This document shows, piece after piece, positions 34,819 to 46,387 of a stretch of 64,000 nt of DNA (positions within the stretch are counted from its first letter, which is position 1; every line of letters starts with the position of its first letter). Both the position numbers and the translations under genes were made by a program. The DNA comes from Nicotiana tabacum (Eukaryota; Streptophyta; Magnoliopsida; Solanales; Solanaceae). The notes under the pieces are model-generated. The model had not been told where the DNA came from. It did not search any database and saw only the letters and a list, made by a program, of their open reading frames with translations. The stretch is taken from the NCBI RefSeq assembly GCF_000715075.1, contig NC_134081.1:110892289-110956288 (forward strand), read 5' to 3'.

Positions 34819-36325
34819 TTAGCTAGATTTCATCAACCCTAGTGCCAGGTGATTCTTTTCAAAGTGCTCTCTACTTAGTGCTTTGGTGAAGATATTTTCA
34901 ATTTGATCTTCTGTGCTGCAAAACTTCAGGCAGACGAGCCCTTTCTCAACATTGTTTCTGAGGAAGTGATGTCGCACATCAATATGCTTTGTTCTCTTAT
35001 GTTGAAATGGATTTTTTGCCATGTTGAGAGCACTAGAGTTGTCACATAGTAAGGGCACACAATTAGAAAACACACCAAAATATTCTAGCTGATGCTTGAT
35101 CCACAACAGTTGAGCACAGCAAGAGGCAGCTGCCACATACTCAGCTTCAGCAGTTGAAAGGGCCATTGAGTTTTGTTTTCTTGTGCCCCATGAGATTAGA
35201 CACTAACCCAAAAAATGTGCCGTACAAGAAGTGCTTTACCTATCCACCATATAACCAGCATAGTCAGCATCAACTTACCCTATTAAGTCAAAGTTATCTC
35301 CTGAGGGATAGTAGAGAATAAGGTCATGTGTTTTTTTTGAGATATCTCAATATTCTCTTGGCAACCTTCAGATGAGATTCCTTTGGAGTAGATTGAAATC
35401 TTGCACAAAGGCCCACGCTGAACACAATGTCTGGTCTGCTTGCAGTGAGATACAAGAGTGACCCAATAATTCCTCTATACATAGTCTCGTTTATAGGAGA
35501 ACCAGGTTCATCCATATCCAGGCGAGTAGCAGTGGCAATAGATGTATCAATGATCTTTGAACTCTCCATCTCAAATCTCTTCAGAAGCTATTTGATGTAC
35601 TTCTGCTGACTAATGATTGTGCCCTTAGAAGTTTGCTTGACTTGCAAACCCAAGAAGAAATTCAATTCTCCCATCATGCTCATTTCAAACTCGCTTCCCA
35701 TGAGCGTTGCAAACTCTTCACACAGAGAATTATTTGTTGCACCAAAGATGATGTCATCAACATAAACTTGCACAATAAGCAGGTTCCTCCCCCGTTTCTT
35801 CAGAAATAAAGTGTTGTCAATTTTTCCCTTTGTAAAGCCATTTTCTATAAGAAATTTGGACAAACTTTCATACCATGCACGATGATCCTGCTTTAGCCTG
35901 TATAAGGCCTTGTCGAGTTTAAAAACATGCTCAGGATTCTCATGACATTCGAAGCCAGGTGGTTGCTTGACGAAGACTTCTTCTGTTCGAAATCCATTCA
36001 GAGAAGTACTTTTGACATCCATTTGGAACAATTTGAATTCCACATGAGATGCAAAGGCAATAAGAATTCTAATGGCCTCCATTCGAGCAACTGGATCAAA
36101 AGTTTCATCATAGTCAATCCCTTCTTCTTGATTGTTGTACCCTCGAACTACTAGCCTTGCCTTGTTTCTTGTTGTGTTCCCAAACTCATCAAGTTTGTTT
36201 CTAAATACCCACCTAGTTCCTATGACAGTTCTGTCAGCAGGTCGAGGAACCAGGTTCCACATACTGTGTCTCTCAAATTGATGAGGTTCATCTTGCATAG
36301 CAGTAATCCAGTCAGTATCCTTCAA
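34819..36325 (-). pseudogene. Copia reverse transcriptase and RNase H, broken
   Basis: Frames 36325-35588, 35569-35324 and 35166-34819. The RT part has NLVPRPADRTVIGTRWVFRNK, DYDETFDPVARMEAIR and the catalytic YVDDIIFGATN. The next frame holds GSLLYLTASRPDIVFSV, the copia tether to RNase H. The last has MALSTAEAEYVAAASC, CDNSSALNMAKNP and KHIDVRHHFLR, the copia RNase H blocks. RT converts element RNA to DNA; RNase H removes the RNA strand. Stops and frame breaks near 35580 and 35320-35170 disable it. In the RT the usual MDVKSAFLNG motif reads MDVKSTSLNG. Confidence 0.92.
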
Positions 36326-36328
36326 TGT

Positions 36329-36822
36329 TTACTTGATATTTTTGAGAACAAAACATTTACATCCAAATGTACTCAAATGTGTTAGCTTGGGCTTCCTTCC
36401 TTTCAGCAGTTCATACATGGTTTTGTTAAGGAGGGACCTGATCATGCACATGTTCACCAAGTAGCATGCAGTGTTGACTGCTTCTGCCCATAAATTCTTA
36501 ACAATGCCACTGTCAATCAACATTGTTTTTTCCATGTCTTCAAGAGTCCTATTCTTCCTACTTCTTGAATGTATCCATTTTTGCCATTTCCAAAGGACAC
36601 ACTCCCTTCTTGCAGGGCTTTGAGTGAAAGGAAATCATTGATGCTTCTAGTCATGTGCTTAGAACAACCACTATCCATGTACCATTTTTGGTTGCTTCCT
36701 TTCACTGCTCCCTGCTCAAAAGAATCAAGGGTTAAACTTAGGAACCCAAACAAGTTTGGGTCCCTTGTAATGAGGAAAATGGCGAAATTAGACTTCTTCT
36801 TGTCCAGGCAGGCAATATACAT
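36329..36822 (-). pseudogene. Copia protease and integrase remnant, with the integrase core deleted
   Basis: The frame 36822-36517 has the copia-type aspartic protease signature WYMDSGCSKHMT. The frame 36535-36329 has the end of the integrase (IDSGIVKNLWAEAVNTACYL...STFGCKCFVL). Between them, near 36560, the reading jumps from IQEVG to RKNRTLEDMEKTM, so the zinc-binding HHCC region and the DD(E) catalytic core that normally span several hundred residues are missing. The deletion makes integration by this copy's own enzyme impossible. Confidence 0.8.
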
Positions 36823-37257
36823 TTTTTAATGGAGGGACCAGGTTCCTTAGTAGTGGTTACCTTTTCAACAAAAAAATTATTTTTCTGTTGGGACTGAAAT
36901 CTAGCTTTACACATTTCTTTAAAATTCCCAGTAATACCATAGTGAGTGCAGAGCCAATTGTCAGATACAATAACGTACTTTCTATGAGGGTTGTAGGTGA
37001 GTTTTTTCCCTTTGGAACCCGATTCCCTGCCTGTTTCCCCCATTGTTTGTGTACATGGTAGTGATAGCATCAGAAGACCAGGTCCACTTGAGTGATTTTT
37101 CAAGATCACTCTTGATTCTACCTAGTTCTTCTTGAAGTTGTTTGTTCTTCTCAAGTTCAGCACACAGACTAGATTTTACCGATTTTATCTCATCTTCAAG
37201 CCTAAGATGTATTTCATCCGCAACTTCCTTTCCCTTTTGAAGAATCTCATGCCTACC

Positions 37258-38731
37258 TTATACTTTTAGGTCCACGACTACTACTAATAGGTCATCTCTC
37301 TCATGCTCTATGTTTTCAATTCTCTCAATCAGAGTATCTTTTTTCCTTTTTAAACTCTCAATGGTCTCTCTTTGATCAACCGCAACCATTACTAAATCAT
37401 CTCTCTCGTGTTCTATTTCTCCTAATTCCGTGGTTAGTGCATTTTTATCATTAATGAAACTGTGATAAGCATCAATTAAAATATTAGCCCAATATATAAT
37501 CTTCTTTTGAGAATAAGATTTCAAATTTCTTTGAACATCTAGAAAGCTTACCTTATCTTCATCGTCATCTTCCTCATCCTCATCTGATTTAGCCATTAGA
37601 GCAAATATGGAATCATATTCAGCTGCTTCACTTTCTACTGCCATCATGGATCTGTCACCTTGATCATCATCTCCAGATTTGCAAATATGGAATCATATTC
37701 AGCAAGAGCTTGTTTCACAACATTGTTAGCGACATCTTTTCTCTTGAACTTTTTGTTAGGAACCTGGTTCCTTTTCCCTCCTTTGTCTGTGTTGTTCTTG
37801 TACTGGTCTTGCTTAAGGAGAGGGCAGTCCTTGATGAAGTGCCCTGACTTCCCGCATTTATGACATAGGTCATACCCTCTTGGCTTGCTTGAACTGCCCC
37901 TATTTGGGATACCTCAATTTTTGCGAACCATTTTCTAAAATCTCTTTGTAAGATATGCCATATCAGCATTCTCACCTCCTGAGTCATTGTTGTCTGCCTT
38001 GAGGACCAGGTTCTTCTCTCTTTTGGGCTCTCTTCTCTCGTTGTCCTTCTTCTTCTTCATTACATAAGTTTTCAGATTACCAATAAGTTCATCAATGGTC
38101 AGCTTCTGCAAATCCTTTGCCTCTATGATGGCGTTTACCTTACTTTCCCAGGAACCAGGTAATACACTAAGTATTTTCCTAGCAAGTTTGTTCCTCGGAA
38201 TGATTTCTCCCAGTGAGTAAAGTTCATTGATGATAGAGGTGAAGCAAGTAGGTCCTGAATGGACTCGTCATCCTTCATTCTGAAGAGCTAATACTCTGTG
38301 GTTAGCATATCAATCTTCGACTGCTTGAATTGAGTTGTCCCTTCATGTGATGTTTGGAGAGCTTCCCAGATCTCCTTCACAAATTGACAGGCAAAAATCC
38401 TATTGTATTCATCTGGCCCAATGCCACATACGAGGATTTTCTTTCCTCGAAAGTTCTTTTCTATAGCCTTGCGGTCAGCATCGCTGTATTCCTTCCTAGA
38501 CTTGGGAACTGTCACTGTTGGTTCCCTAATGGTTTTTATAGGAATGAAGGGACTATCACAGATAACATCCCAGAGCTCTGAATCTTCAACCATGATAAAA
38601 TCATGCATCATTGTCTTCCACCATCTGTAGTATTGGCCATTGAATCTTGGTGGTCTGTAGGTGGATTGACCTTCTTCAAAGTTTGGTGGAGCAGCCATGA
38701 GGATCCTTTCTAGGTGTTTTTCACGACCCAT
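37258..38731 (-). pseudogene. Copia gag (capsid, zinc knuckle, coiled coil), broken
   Basis: The start is either ATG 38731 or, more likely by family comparison, the MAAPPNFEEG methionine at about 38698. The 38731-38288 frame has FNGQYYRWWKTMMHDFI and EDSELWDVI, the capsid region of Sirevirus gag. A CCHC zinc knuckle CHKCGKSGHFIKDC is encoded at about 37875-37834 in a shifted frame. The 37647-37258 frame is an acidic and coiled-coil segment with repeated EHERDDL. The word CAAATATGGAATCATATTCAGC occurs twice (about 37605 and 37682), encoding AEYDSIFA each time. Stops and frameshifts are spread throughout. Confidence 0.8.
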
Positions 38732-41697
38732 AATCTCACCCGTACCGACAACATCACTAACCCATAATTTTTTTTAAATACTGAAAACATAATAATTAAG
38801 TTTAAGAATAAATCCCATAAACATCAGAAATAAACACACTCCCAAAACCCGGTGTCACTGAGTACATGAGCATCTATACATTATAAGTCTGGGAAAAATC
38901 TGGTCTTTAATAATAATCTGAGACCAAATACAATAACAAAAGGATAGGGAAGGAGAGACAAGGTCTGCGAAATATGACAGTCACCTCCGAATCTACGAAA
39001 GATTGACTGTGCGAAAGAATCAACACCCACTGTATCCGGGATCACCTGAATCTGCACACGAAGTGCATGGTGTAGTATGAGTACAACCAACTCAGTAAGT
39101 AACAATAATAAATAAATAACTGAAAGTAGTGACGAGCTTCTCAGCTAAGTCCAAATACAACACTTTTCAATATGAAAGAGTAGGCATGCTCTTAAGTTCA
39201 ACATTTAAGATTTCATTGAAATTTCAAATCAAGTTTGACCAAAATAGAAAATAATATTTTTTTGAAATTTCCAAAATAATGACATATGATAGCTGAAATG
39301 CAGCAAATAATGAAATCAATGCATCCTCTCAGAGTAACAATCACTCAGTCCTCCCATTCACTCCAACCTCACAGTCACTCTTTCCTCCCAGTCACTCATC
39401 ACTCGACACTCGGTACTCACACTCAACACTCGCACTCAGTAGGTACCTGCGCTCACTGGGGGTGTGTACAGACTTCGGAGGGGCTCCTTCAACCCAAGCG
39501 CTATAACAAGCCAATCATGACATATAGTAGTGAAATATGCTTAGGCGTGCAACCCGATCCCATATATATCCTCACAATTAGGCCCTCGGCCTCACTCAAT
39601 CATCAACCTCTCCAGTCTCTCGGGCTCAAGATGTCATGAAAATCAGCCCCAAAATAATAATATGATGCATCAATAAATAGCAATAGAGACTCAGATATGA
39701 TATGAAGTGAATGAACATGACTGAGTGTGAAATTTCAATTTGAATCATATAATTCAACCACAGAAATGACCCCAGTGGGTACCAACAATAACAACATATG
39801 CTTAAGCATGATTTTTAATACGAGTCTCAGCTCAATTTTCTCTAACACGTAGAGAATGTACGGATAACAACAGATTATTCAACAATACAGTCCCATGGAA
39901 TTTGACCAAGTCACAATTCCTACGGTGCACGCCAACACGTCCGTCACCTAGCATGTGCGTCACCTCAAAACCAATCACATAACATATAATCCAGGGTTTC
40001 ATACCCTCAGGACTAAATTTAGAACTGTTACTTACCTCAAACCGTGTAATTCTTTATTTCGCTATGCCCTTGCCCCGAGAATTGCTCTCCGAAAGCCTCG
40101 TATCTAACCATAATTAATTTGATTCAGTCAATACCAATCATTGTAATTAATTCCATAAGGAAATACTAATTTTTTAATAAAAATCCGAAATTCACTCAAA
40201 AATTGCCCGTGGGGCCCACATCTCGAAATCCCGACAAAATTTACAAAATATGAACGCCCATCCAACCACGAGTCCAACCATTTAAATTTCACCAAATTCC
40301 GACATCAACTCAACCCTCAAATCTTCAATTAACGTCCTTGAAGATTTCTACCATTTTCAACCCAATCTTTACCCATTTGAACTCAATAATCTTTCCATAA
40401 ACCTTATTGGTATGTGTATGTATAAATAATACTCTAACACCCAAGAATCATATTTTTAATTACCTATATTTACTCTAAACCCGAAATTGAAAAATTGGGG
40501 ATAGAAATTCTTACCTCTTTGAAGCCCTAGCAAGATCCCTATGAAATCTTCAAACCTTGAATAAGAATTGATGGATAAATGACTAAGTCTTCACTTTCTC
40601 TCTCTAAAATGCTCTCACCTCTCTCTAAAATATCAGATTTTGGCTAAAAGATGACCTTCAAGGGCTATAAATCGAAGTTGGGTCGGGTCAAAAATTAGAA
40701 AGAATGGAAGCCCCGACGCAGTTATGCGATCGCATAACATATATGCGGTCCGCATAATTTGGCCTCTAAAACTGGGCTTGACTGACCCGGTCTGCGGTCA
40801 TTATACGGCCCGCATACCTATTCTACGGTCGCATAATGCACTGTAGAACATGTCTGCGGTCGCATAATGCACCGCAAAGTTTCCTCAAATCTTGCCCCTC
40901 TCCTGATCCACTCTGCGACCATTATGCGGTCCGCAGAGTGATTCTGTGATCGGTCGGGTCGTTACAGTGTTAGACTGATAGAAAGAACCTGCTCTGATAC
41001 CAATTGATAGAAACTAAGGGTCTACCAAACTATGTAGAGAACCAGGTTCTCTATAAGTTCCCACAGAACACACTCTCACTACAGTAAGTAAATGACACCG
41101 AGAAATTTTACGTGAAAAATTCTCAGCTCACGGGATTAAAAACCACGACCTACCCTTGTAGGATTTCAACTTCACTACTGAGCAAAATTTAGATTACAAC
41201 CTATTGTAACCTAGGAATTAACCTCTTAATCCCTCACTAACTTGTAACAACTCTATTTCAAGCCACTTTGTAATAACTCTATTGCAAAGACTTTACAACT
41301 CGACTAACTCTAGCCAAGACACAAACACAAGGGTTTATGAATTACAAAGGGTTTCCTAAGCAATGCTTCTAACTAAGCTAAGTAGGAATTACAAGTAAAG
41401 TGCTTTAACAAAGGTGCAACACAACTAAGGACATGTAATGACTTAATACATGAAACTGGTCCTTTGTTATGTTATTCGTTGTTCTTGATGCCTTTCAGAA
41501 TCACTTGTAATGACTCAATTCTTTGATCGATTCTGACACAGATTAACCTTAATTTCCTTAGCAAAATTTCTCCGGGGTCGTTACACATAAGTCAATATCC
41601 GGTCAACCTTTTCAACTTAAATTCTAAACCTTGGAACTAAGTGTTTCAAATCATTCCAAAACCTCACCGGACCTGAATCAATTACCCTGGCAAGCCA
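38719..41697 (-). repeat. 3' LTR of the gypsy element, interrupted by filler DNA
   Basis: 38719-40950 aligns with 50349 to about 52760 of the 5' LTR, and 41584-41697 aligns with about 52850-52965. The stretch between (about 40952-41583) is not LTR sequence in order: it holds the LTR end, GTGTT, the copia leader, PBS and the first 530 bp of the copia LTR. The last ~80 bp of the LTR are missing where it joins integrase at about 41697. The first TG has become TT. Confidence 0.8.
40952..41536 (-). repeat. Duplicated copia LTR/leader segment (templated filler)
   Basis: This block repeats 53031-53623: the gypsy LTR end GGGTCGTTACA, the TSD GTGTT (40967-40971), the copia leader, PBS TGGTATCAGAGC (about 41002-40991) and a partial copia LTR from 41005. 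It ends at GATCGATTCTGA, where 53623 would continue into ATGTGC. Scattered mismatches show it is an old event and not an assembly echo. Confidence 0.8.
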
Positions 41698-42088
41698 AAA
41701 TATGAGACAGATCCCCGACATACTTTCGGAGCATTGATACAGGGAACACTGGATGAACACCTAATAGACTAGGTGACAAAGCAAGTTCATAAGCCACTTC
41801 TCCAATTTTCTTAAGTATCTCAAAAGGCCCAATATATCGAGGGCTCAACTTGCCCTTCTTCCCGAACCTCAACACACCCTTCATTGGTGAAATTTTGAGC
41901 AGAACCTTCTCCCCAACCATGTAAGCAATATTACGGACCTTCCTGTCGGCATAACTCTTCTGTCTAGACTGCACCATACAAAGCCGCTCCTGAATTACTT
42001 TAACCTTCTCCAAAGCATCTTGAACCAAGTCAGTACCTAATAGCCTAGCCTCACCCGGCTCAAACTAACCAACCGAAGATCGATGCCG
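41698..42088 (-). pseudogene. gypsy integrase C-terminal part
   Basis: A frame 42028-41678 encodes VQDALEKVKVIQERL, SRQKSYADRKVRN, the chromovirus-type GEKVLLKISPMKGV and SPRYIGPFEILKKIG, ending VHPVFPVSMLRKYVGD. It continues the integrase frame broken by the solo LTR at 42088/45787. A chromodomain, which follows this point in many chromoviruses, is not present because the sequence jumps into LTR. Confidence 0.85.
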
Positions 42089-45000
42089 TGTAACGACCCG
42101 ACTTGTTATTTTAAGAATTAATGCCCTGTTTAGTAACTTAAGGTCTTGATCAGCTTCACAATATGTATTATGACCCGCGGGTGTGGTCGAGTTTGATTTA
42201 CTGAAGATTCAGAATTTAATTAAAAGAACAATCCTTATTTAGAAGCTTAAATGGAAAGAGTTAACAGAAGAGTCGACTTTTGAGTAAACGACTCCGGAAT
42301 GGAATTTTTATGATGTCAATAGCTCCGTATGGTGATTTTGGAATTAGGAGCGTGTCCAAAAAATTATTTGAGGTCTGTAGAGGAATTTGGCTTGAAATGG
42401 CGAAAGATGAATTTTTGAAAAGTTTGACCAGGGGATTGACTTTTTGATATCGGGGTCGGAATCAGATTCTGGAGATTTGAATAGCTTTGTTATGTCAATT
42501 ATGACTTGTGTGCAAAAGTTGAAGTCATTTCGGATTGATTTGATGTGTTTCGATGCAAGATATAGAATTTGAAAGTTTAAAGTTTATAGATTTGATTTGA
42601 AGTGCGATTCATCATTTTGATATTGTTTGATGTGATTTGAGGCCTCGAGTGAGTCCATGATAGGTTATGGAACTTATTGGTATGTTTAGACGGGGTCCCG
42701 GGGGCCTCGGGTGTGTTTCGGATGGGCTACGGGCCATTTTCTTCTATTTTTGAACTGCTGAATCTGTCATCTAGTTTCCTTAATTGCGTTCGCGTCATCT
42801 TCTTCGCATTCGCGAAGTGTTATTGTAGAGGAGGAATTATTTGTTCTATGCATCCGCGAGCCTTCATCCATGATCGCGAAGGTCCGCCTTTCCCTTCTTC
42901 GCATTTGCAGCTCCACATTCGCGTTCGCGTAGTAGAAATTGTGAGTTGGGGATTGGTGATCATTTCCTCTACGCGTTCGCATTCTTTTGTCCTCGAACGT
43001 GTATGTATGCCTTTCCCTCTTTCGCGTTCGCCTGCTTCTTCACACATTCGCGTAGCTCAGTTCGTGGGCACCAGATTTTCCTTCTTCGCGATCGCACAAA
43101 TCTGTCCGCGATCACGTAACACCTTTGGGGTAGTAGCAACTTTCTTTCTACGCGATCGCATTCTTTCTTCTGCGATCACGATTCTTTGATGCCTGGGCAG
43201 AAACATTAAGTTTTGAAAATGGGACTATTTTTGATGGATTGAGCTCGGGAAGAGGCGATTTTTGGGAGTGTTTCAAGAAAAATAATGGGGTAAGTGTTCT
43301 TAACTCAATATTGGTCAAATTACCCGAATTTATGATTGTTTTTAACATTTAACTGGCAAATTAAGTTGGAAAAATTGTACAAACCCTCTTGGTTTAATTT
43401 GGAGATTTGAGGGTTGAGTTGATTTCGGATTTGAGTAAAATTGGTATGGTTGAACTCGTATCGGAATGGGTGTTCGGATTTCGTGAATATTATGTTGGGT
43501 TTCGAGAGGCAGGTCCCGCGTTGACTTTTGTTGACTTTTAGAATAAATTTTTTTAAGTCGACGTTTTATTATCCGGAATTATTTCCGATGAATTTTAATG
43601 AAGTTATACAATTAATTTGGATAGATTTGAGCGGTCCGGAGGTCAATTCAAGCAAGAAAGCGATTTTGGAATATCGGCATAACTTCAAAAAGGTAAGTAT
43701 CTTGCTTAACCTCGAGTGGGGGAATTACCCCTTAGGTATCGAGTCTTATATTCCATTTGTGAAATGTGAAAAAGCCGTGTACATACACGGGCTTATATAT
43801 GCAAAATTCAATGAGTTAAAGTCTTGGGCAAATTGTGTAGTAATTTGGATAATTGTTAGTATTTATTAAATCATCTACTTGCCATGCCTAAATCCTTATT
43901 CTTGAATTTATTTTTATATGACAATTTGATGTGATTGTTATTTGAAAATTTATGTAATTTCATGAGTATTGTTGGTTTGATATTTCTTGGAATTTAATTT
44001 CAATAAGAATTTTTCCTATGCAAATAATTAATTAAGTAAGTTTAAAAAGAAGAGTTAATATAATTATCTAAGTTTGGATTAATGAAGGCTTTGTTTTATG
44101 CTGAGTAATTTCTATCTCTGTTAATTATTTTTGGGGTGTTGTACACATTGTGTGGGTCCTTCGGCTATTTATTATGAAATTAATGGATTTGGTTGTATCA
44201 TTGGAACTTTGGTTGTAGCCATTGGGCAAATTGTGATATGAATTAATTTTGTTATGTTGCCCTGATAAGGGTGGAATTTCACCGTTGTTGTGTTGTGTGA
44301 GTTATTATTTTGGGGAGATAAGGGTGGCATTTCACCGTTGATATTATATGGGTATAAAGATGGTATTTCACTGTTGTTGTGTTTGTTAGAATATTATCTG
44401 GGCGGAGCGATAAGGGTGGCTATAAGAGCGATAAGGGTGGCTATAGCAACGATAAGGGTGGCAATAAGAGCGATAAGGGTGGCTATTGATATTGTCTGGG
44501 CGGATCGATAAGGGTGGCAATAGGAGCGATAAGGGTGGATATTGTCAGGGACGATATGTGATGATGTGGAGTTGTGGTGTTGGTGATTTTCATGTGATGT
44601 GATTTTCTTGTGTTTATTTTATACCTTGTGCAATTTGTCTTGTTGTTGGTAAATTGATAACAATCTGATTTATATTAAAATTGAGAGCCTGTGGCTATTG
44701 CGAGGCGGATTATAAAATGAAATGTGGGCATGAGGTGCCGTGAGTAAATAATGAAGATATTGGCGCGTGAATTGTCCGTACAGTTGTGATATGAAATGTG
44801 AGAACGAGGTGCTGTGATTAAATGATAATAATATTGGCATGTGAACTGTCCATGCAGTTGTGATATGAAAAGTGGGCACGAGGTGCCGGTGAAATATGAT
44901 GATTTAATTATGGGCACGAAGTGCTGTGGAAATATGAAAATGGGCTGAGGCCCGTATTTTTATGATTATGAAATGAGGTGTCACATGGTGACTTTTTAAT

Positions 45001-45786
45001 TGAAAGAATTATATTCAAAATATTTATTTGGAAGGATTTTTATTCAAAAATAGTTATATTTGAAGAGATTTAGTGAAAGAATTTTATATTCGAAAGATAT
45101 TTATTTGAGGAAATTATATTTGAAAAAGAGTTTTATTCGTAAGAATTTTATGCGAAAGATATTTAATTGAAGAACTTGATATAACTGGGTGTAATTGTAT
45201 TTATCAATTGTTGAGCGATATTAATGGTGATTTTATTGTTTTACTGTGCATATCACTGGTTGTTTTATATTGCCCTTATTGTTATTTGTTTCCTATTATT
45301 TTGTATATTATATTGAACAAGTTATTAGACTAGTGAGTGTCTTGACTATACCTCGTCTCTACTCTACTGAGGTTAGTCTTGATACTTACTGGGTATCGAC
45401 CGTGGTGTACTCATACTACACTTCTGCACATGTTTGTACAGAGCCAGGTATTGGAGATATCAGACTTGGGCAGAGTTTAAGCGGGATCGTAAGAATTCAA
45501 GATAGAGCTGCTTAGTCGTCGCAGTCCCGTGGAGTCTTTTCATTTCATTGTACTGTTAATTTTTAATCAAACAGTATTGTATATTCGGTCCTCATGATCG
45601 GCCCATGTATTCAGTTAGAGTTCGTGACTCAGTACTACCAATCTTGGGAGGTTGTTATATTTGTAATTATTTCCGCTGTTGGTATATAAAAAAAACAATG
45701 TCTTGAAATGTAATTTTAATCGACTTACCTAGTCTTAGAGACTAGGTGTCATCACGACGCCTATGGTGGGATTTTGGGTCGTGACA
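42089..45786 (+). mobile_element. Solo gypsy LTR (3.7 kb) inserted in integrase
   Basis: It starts TGTAACGACCCGAC and ends GATTTTGGGTCGTGACA, the terminal style of the same LTR superfamily in opposite orientation to its host. There is no PBS, ORF or second LTR, so the internal part was removed by LTR-LTR recombination. The flanks TGCCG (42084-42088) and CACCG (45787-45791) agree at three of five positions and fit a TSD that has since mutated. Host integrase reads up to it on both sides (YEALYGRR and the following Ser-Ser-Val-Gly region). Short plus-strand ORFs inside have no recognisable domain. Confidence 0.8.
44255..44550 (+). repeat. GATAAGGGTGGC microrepeat array in the solo LTR
   Basis: The word GATAAGGGTGG occurs about nine times, several in units of about 21 bp (GCGATAAGGGTGGCTATA). 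It is followed (44700-44940) by three or four longer, looser units around GTGGGCACGAGGTGCCGTG ... TTGGCATGTGAACTGTCC. Confidence 0.8.
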
Positions 45787-46369
45787 CACCGTCTCCCATA
45801 TAATGCCTCATACAGAGCCATATGAATACTCGACTGGTAGCTGTTATTGTAAGCGAACTCCGCAAGTGGCAGAAATTTATCCCAAGAACCTCCAAAATCA
45901 ATGACACAAGCACGTAGCATATCCTCCAATATCTGAATAGTGCGCTCGGACTGCCCGTCTGACTGAGGGTGAAATGCTGTACCAACTGAACCTGTGTGCC
46001 CAATTCTCGCTGCACTGCTCTCAAAAACTGTGATGTAAAGTGCGTGCCCCGATCTAAAATGATTGACACCGGCACATCGTGTAGGCGAACAATCTCGTGG
46101 ATATAAATCTCAGCCAACCGCTCCGAATAATAATTAGTACCAACTGGAATAAAATGCGCAGATTTGGTCAATCGATCTATAATCACCCAAACCGCATCAA
46201 ACTTCCTCAATGTCCGTGGAAGCCCAACTACGAAGTCCATGGTAATACGCTCCCATTTCCACTCCGGAATTTCAAGTCTCTGAAGTAATCCTCCTGGTCT
46301 ATGATGCTCGTACTTTACCTGTTGACAATTTAAACATCGAGCTACAAACCCAACTATATCTTTCTTCAT
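45787..46369 (-). pseudogene. gypsy integrase core, frameshifted
   Basis: The frame 46369-45761 has the zinc-finger end (CLNCQQVKYEHHRPGGLLQ), WERITMDFVVGLPRT with the first catalytic Asp, and VPVSIILDRGTHFTSQF with the second. It shifts frame near 45970, and the 45929-45735 frame carries the end of the core (LAEFAYNNSYQSSIHMALYEALYGRR). Integrase joins element DNA to host DNA. The frame break and the solo LTR insertion inactivate it. Confidence 0.9.
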
Positions 46370-46387
46370 TCGCCTCTACCAATAGTG

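Noticed and set aside
38719..40966. A solo gypsy LTR separate from the gypsy element at 41586-53042
   Set aside because: It lacks about 270 bp near its end, part of which reappears at 41584-41697, so both belong to one interrupted LTR.
40967..41540. A second independent copia element with its own LTR at 41005
   Set aside because: The LTR is truncated, has no other end or TSD of its own, and is collinear with 53031-53623 including the gypsy end; a copied segment explains it better.
42677..43189. 170-aa plus-strand ORF in the solo LTR
   Set aside because: It overlaps the CGCG word array in the LTR; its composition follows the repeat and no domain is visible.
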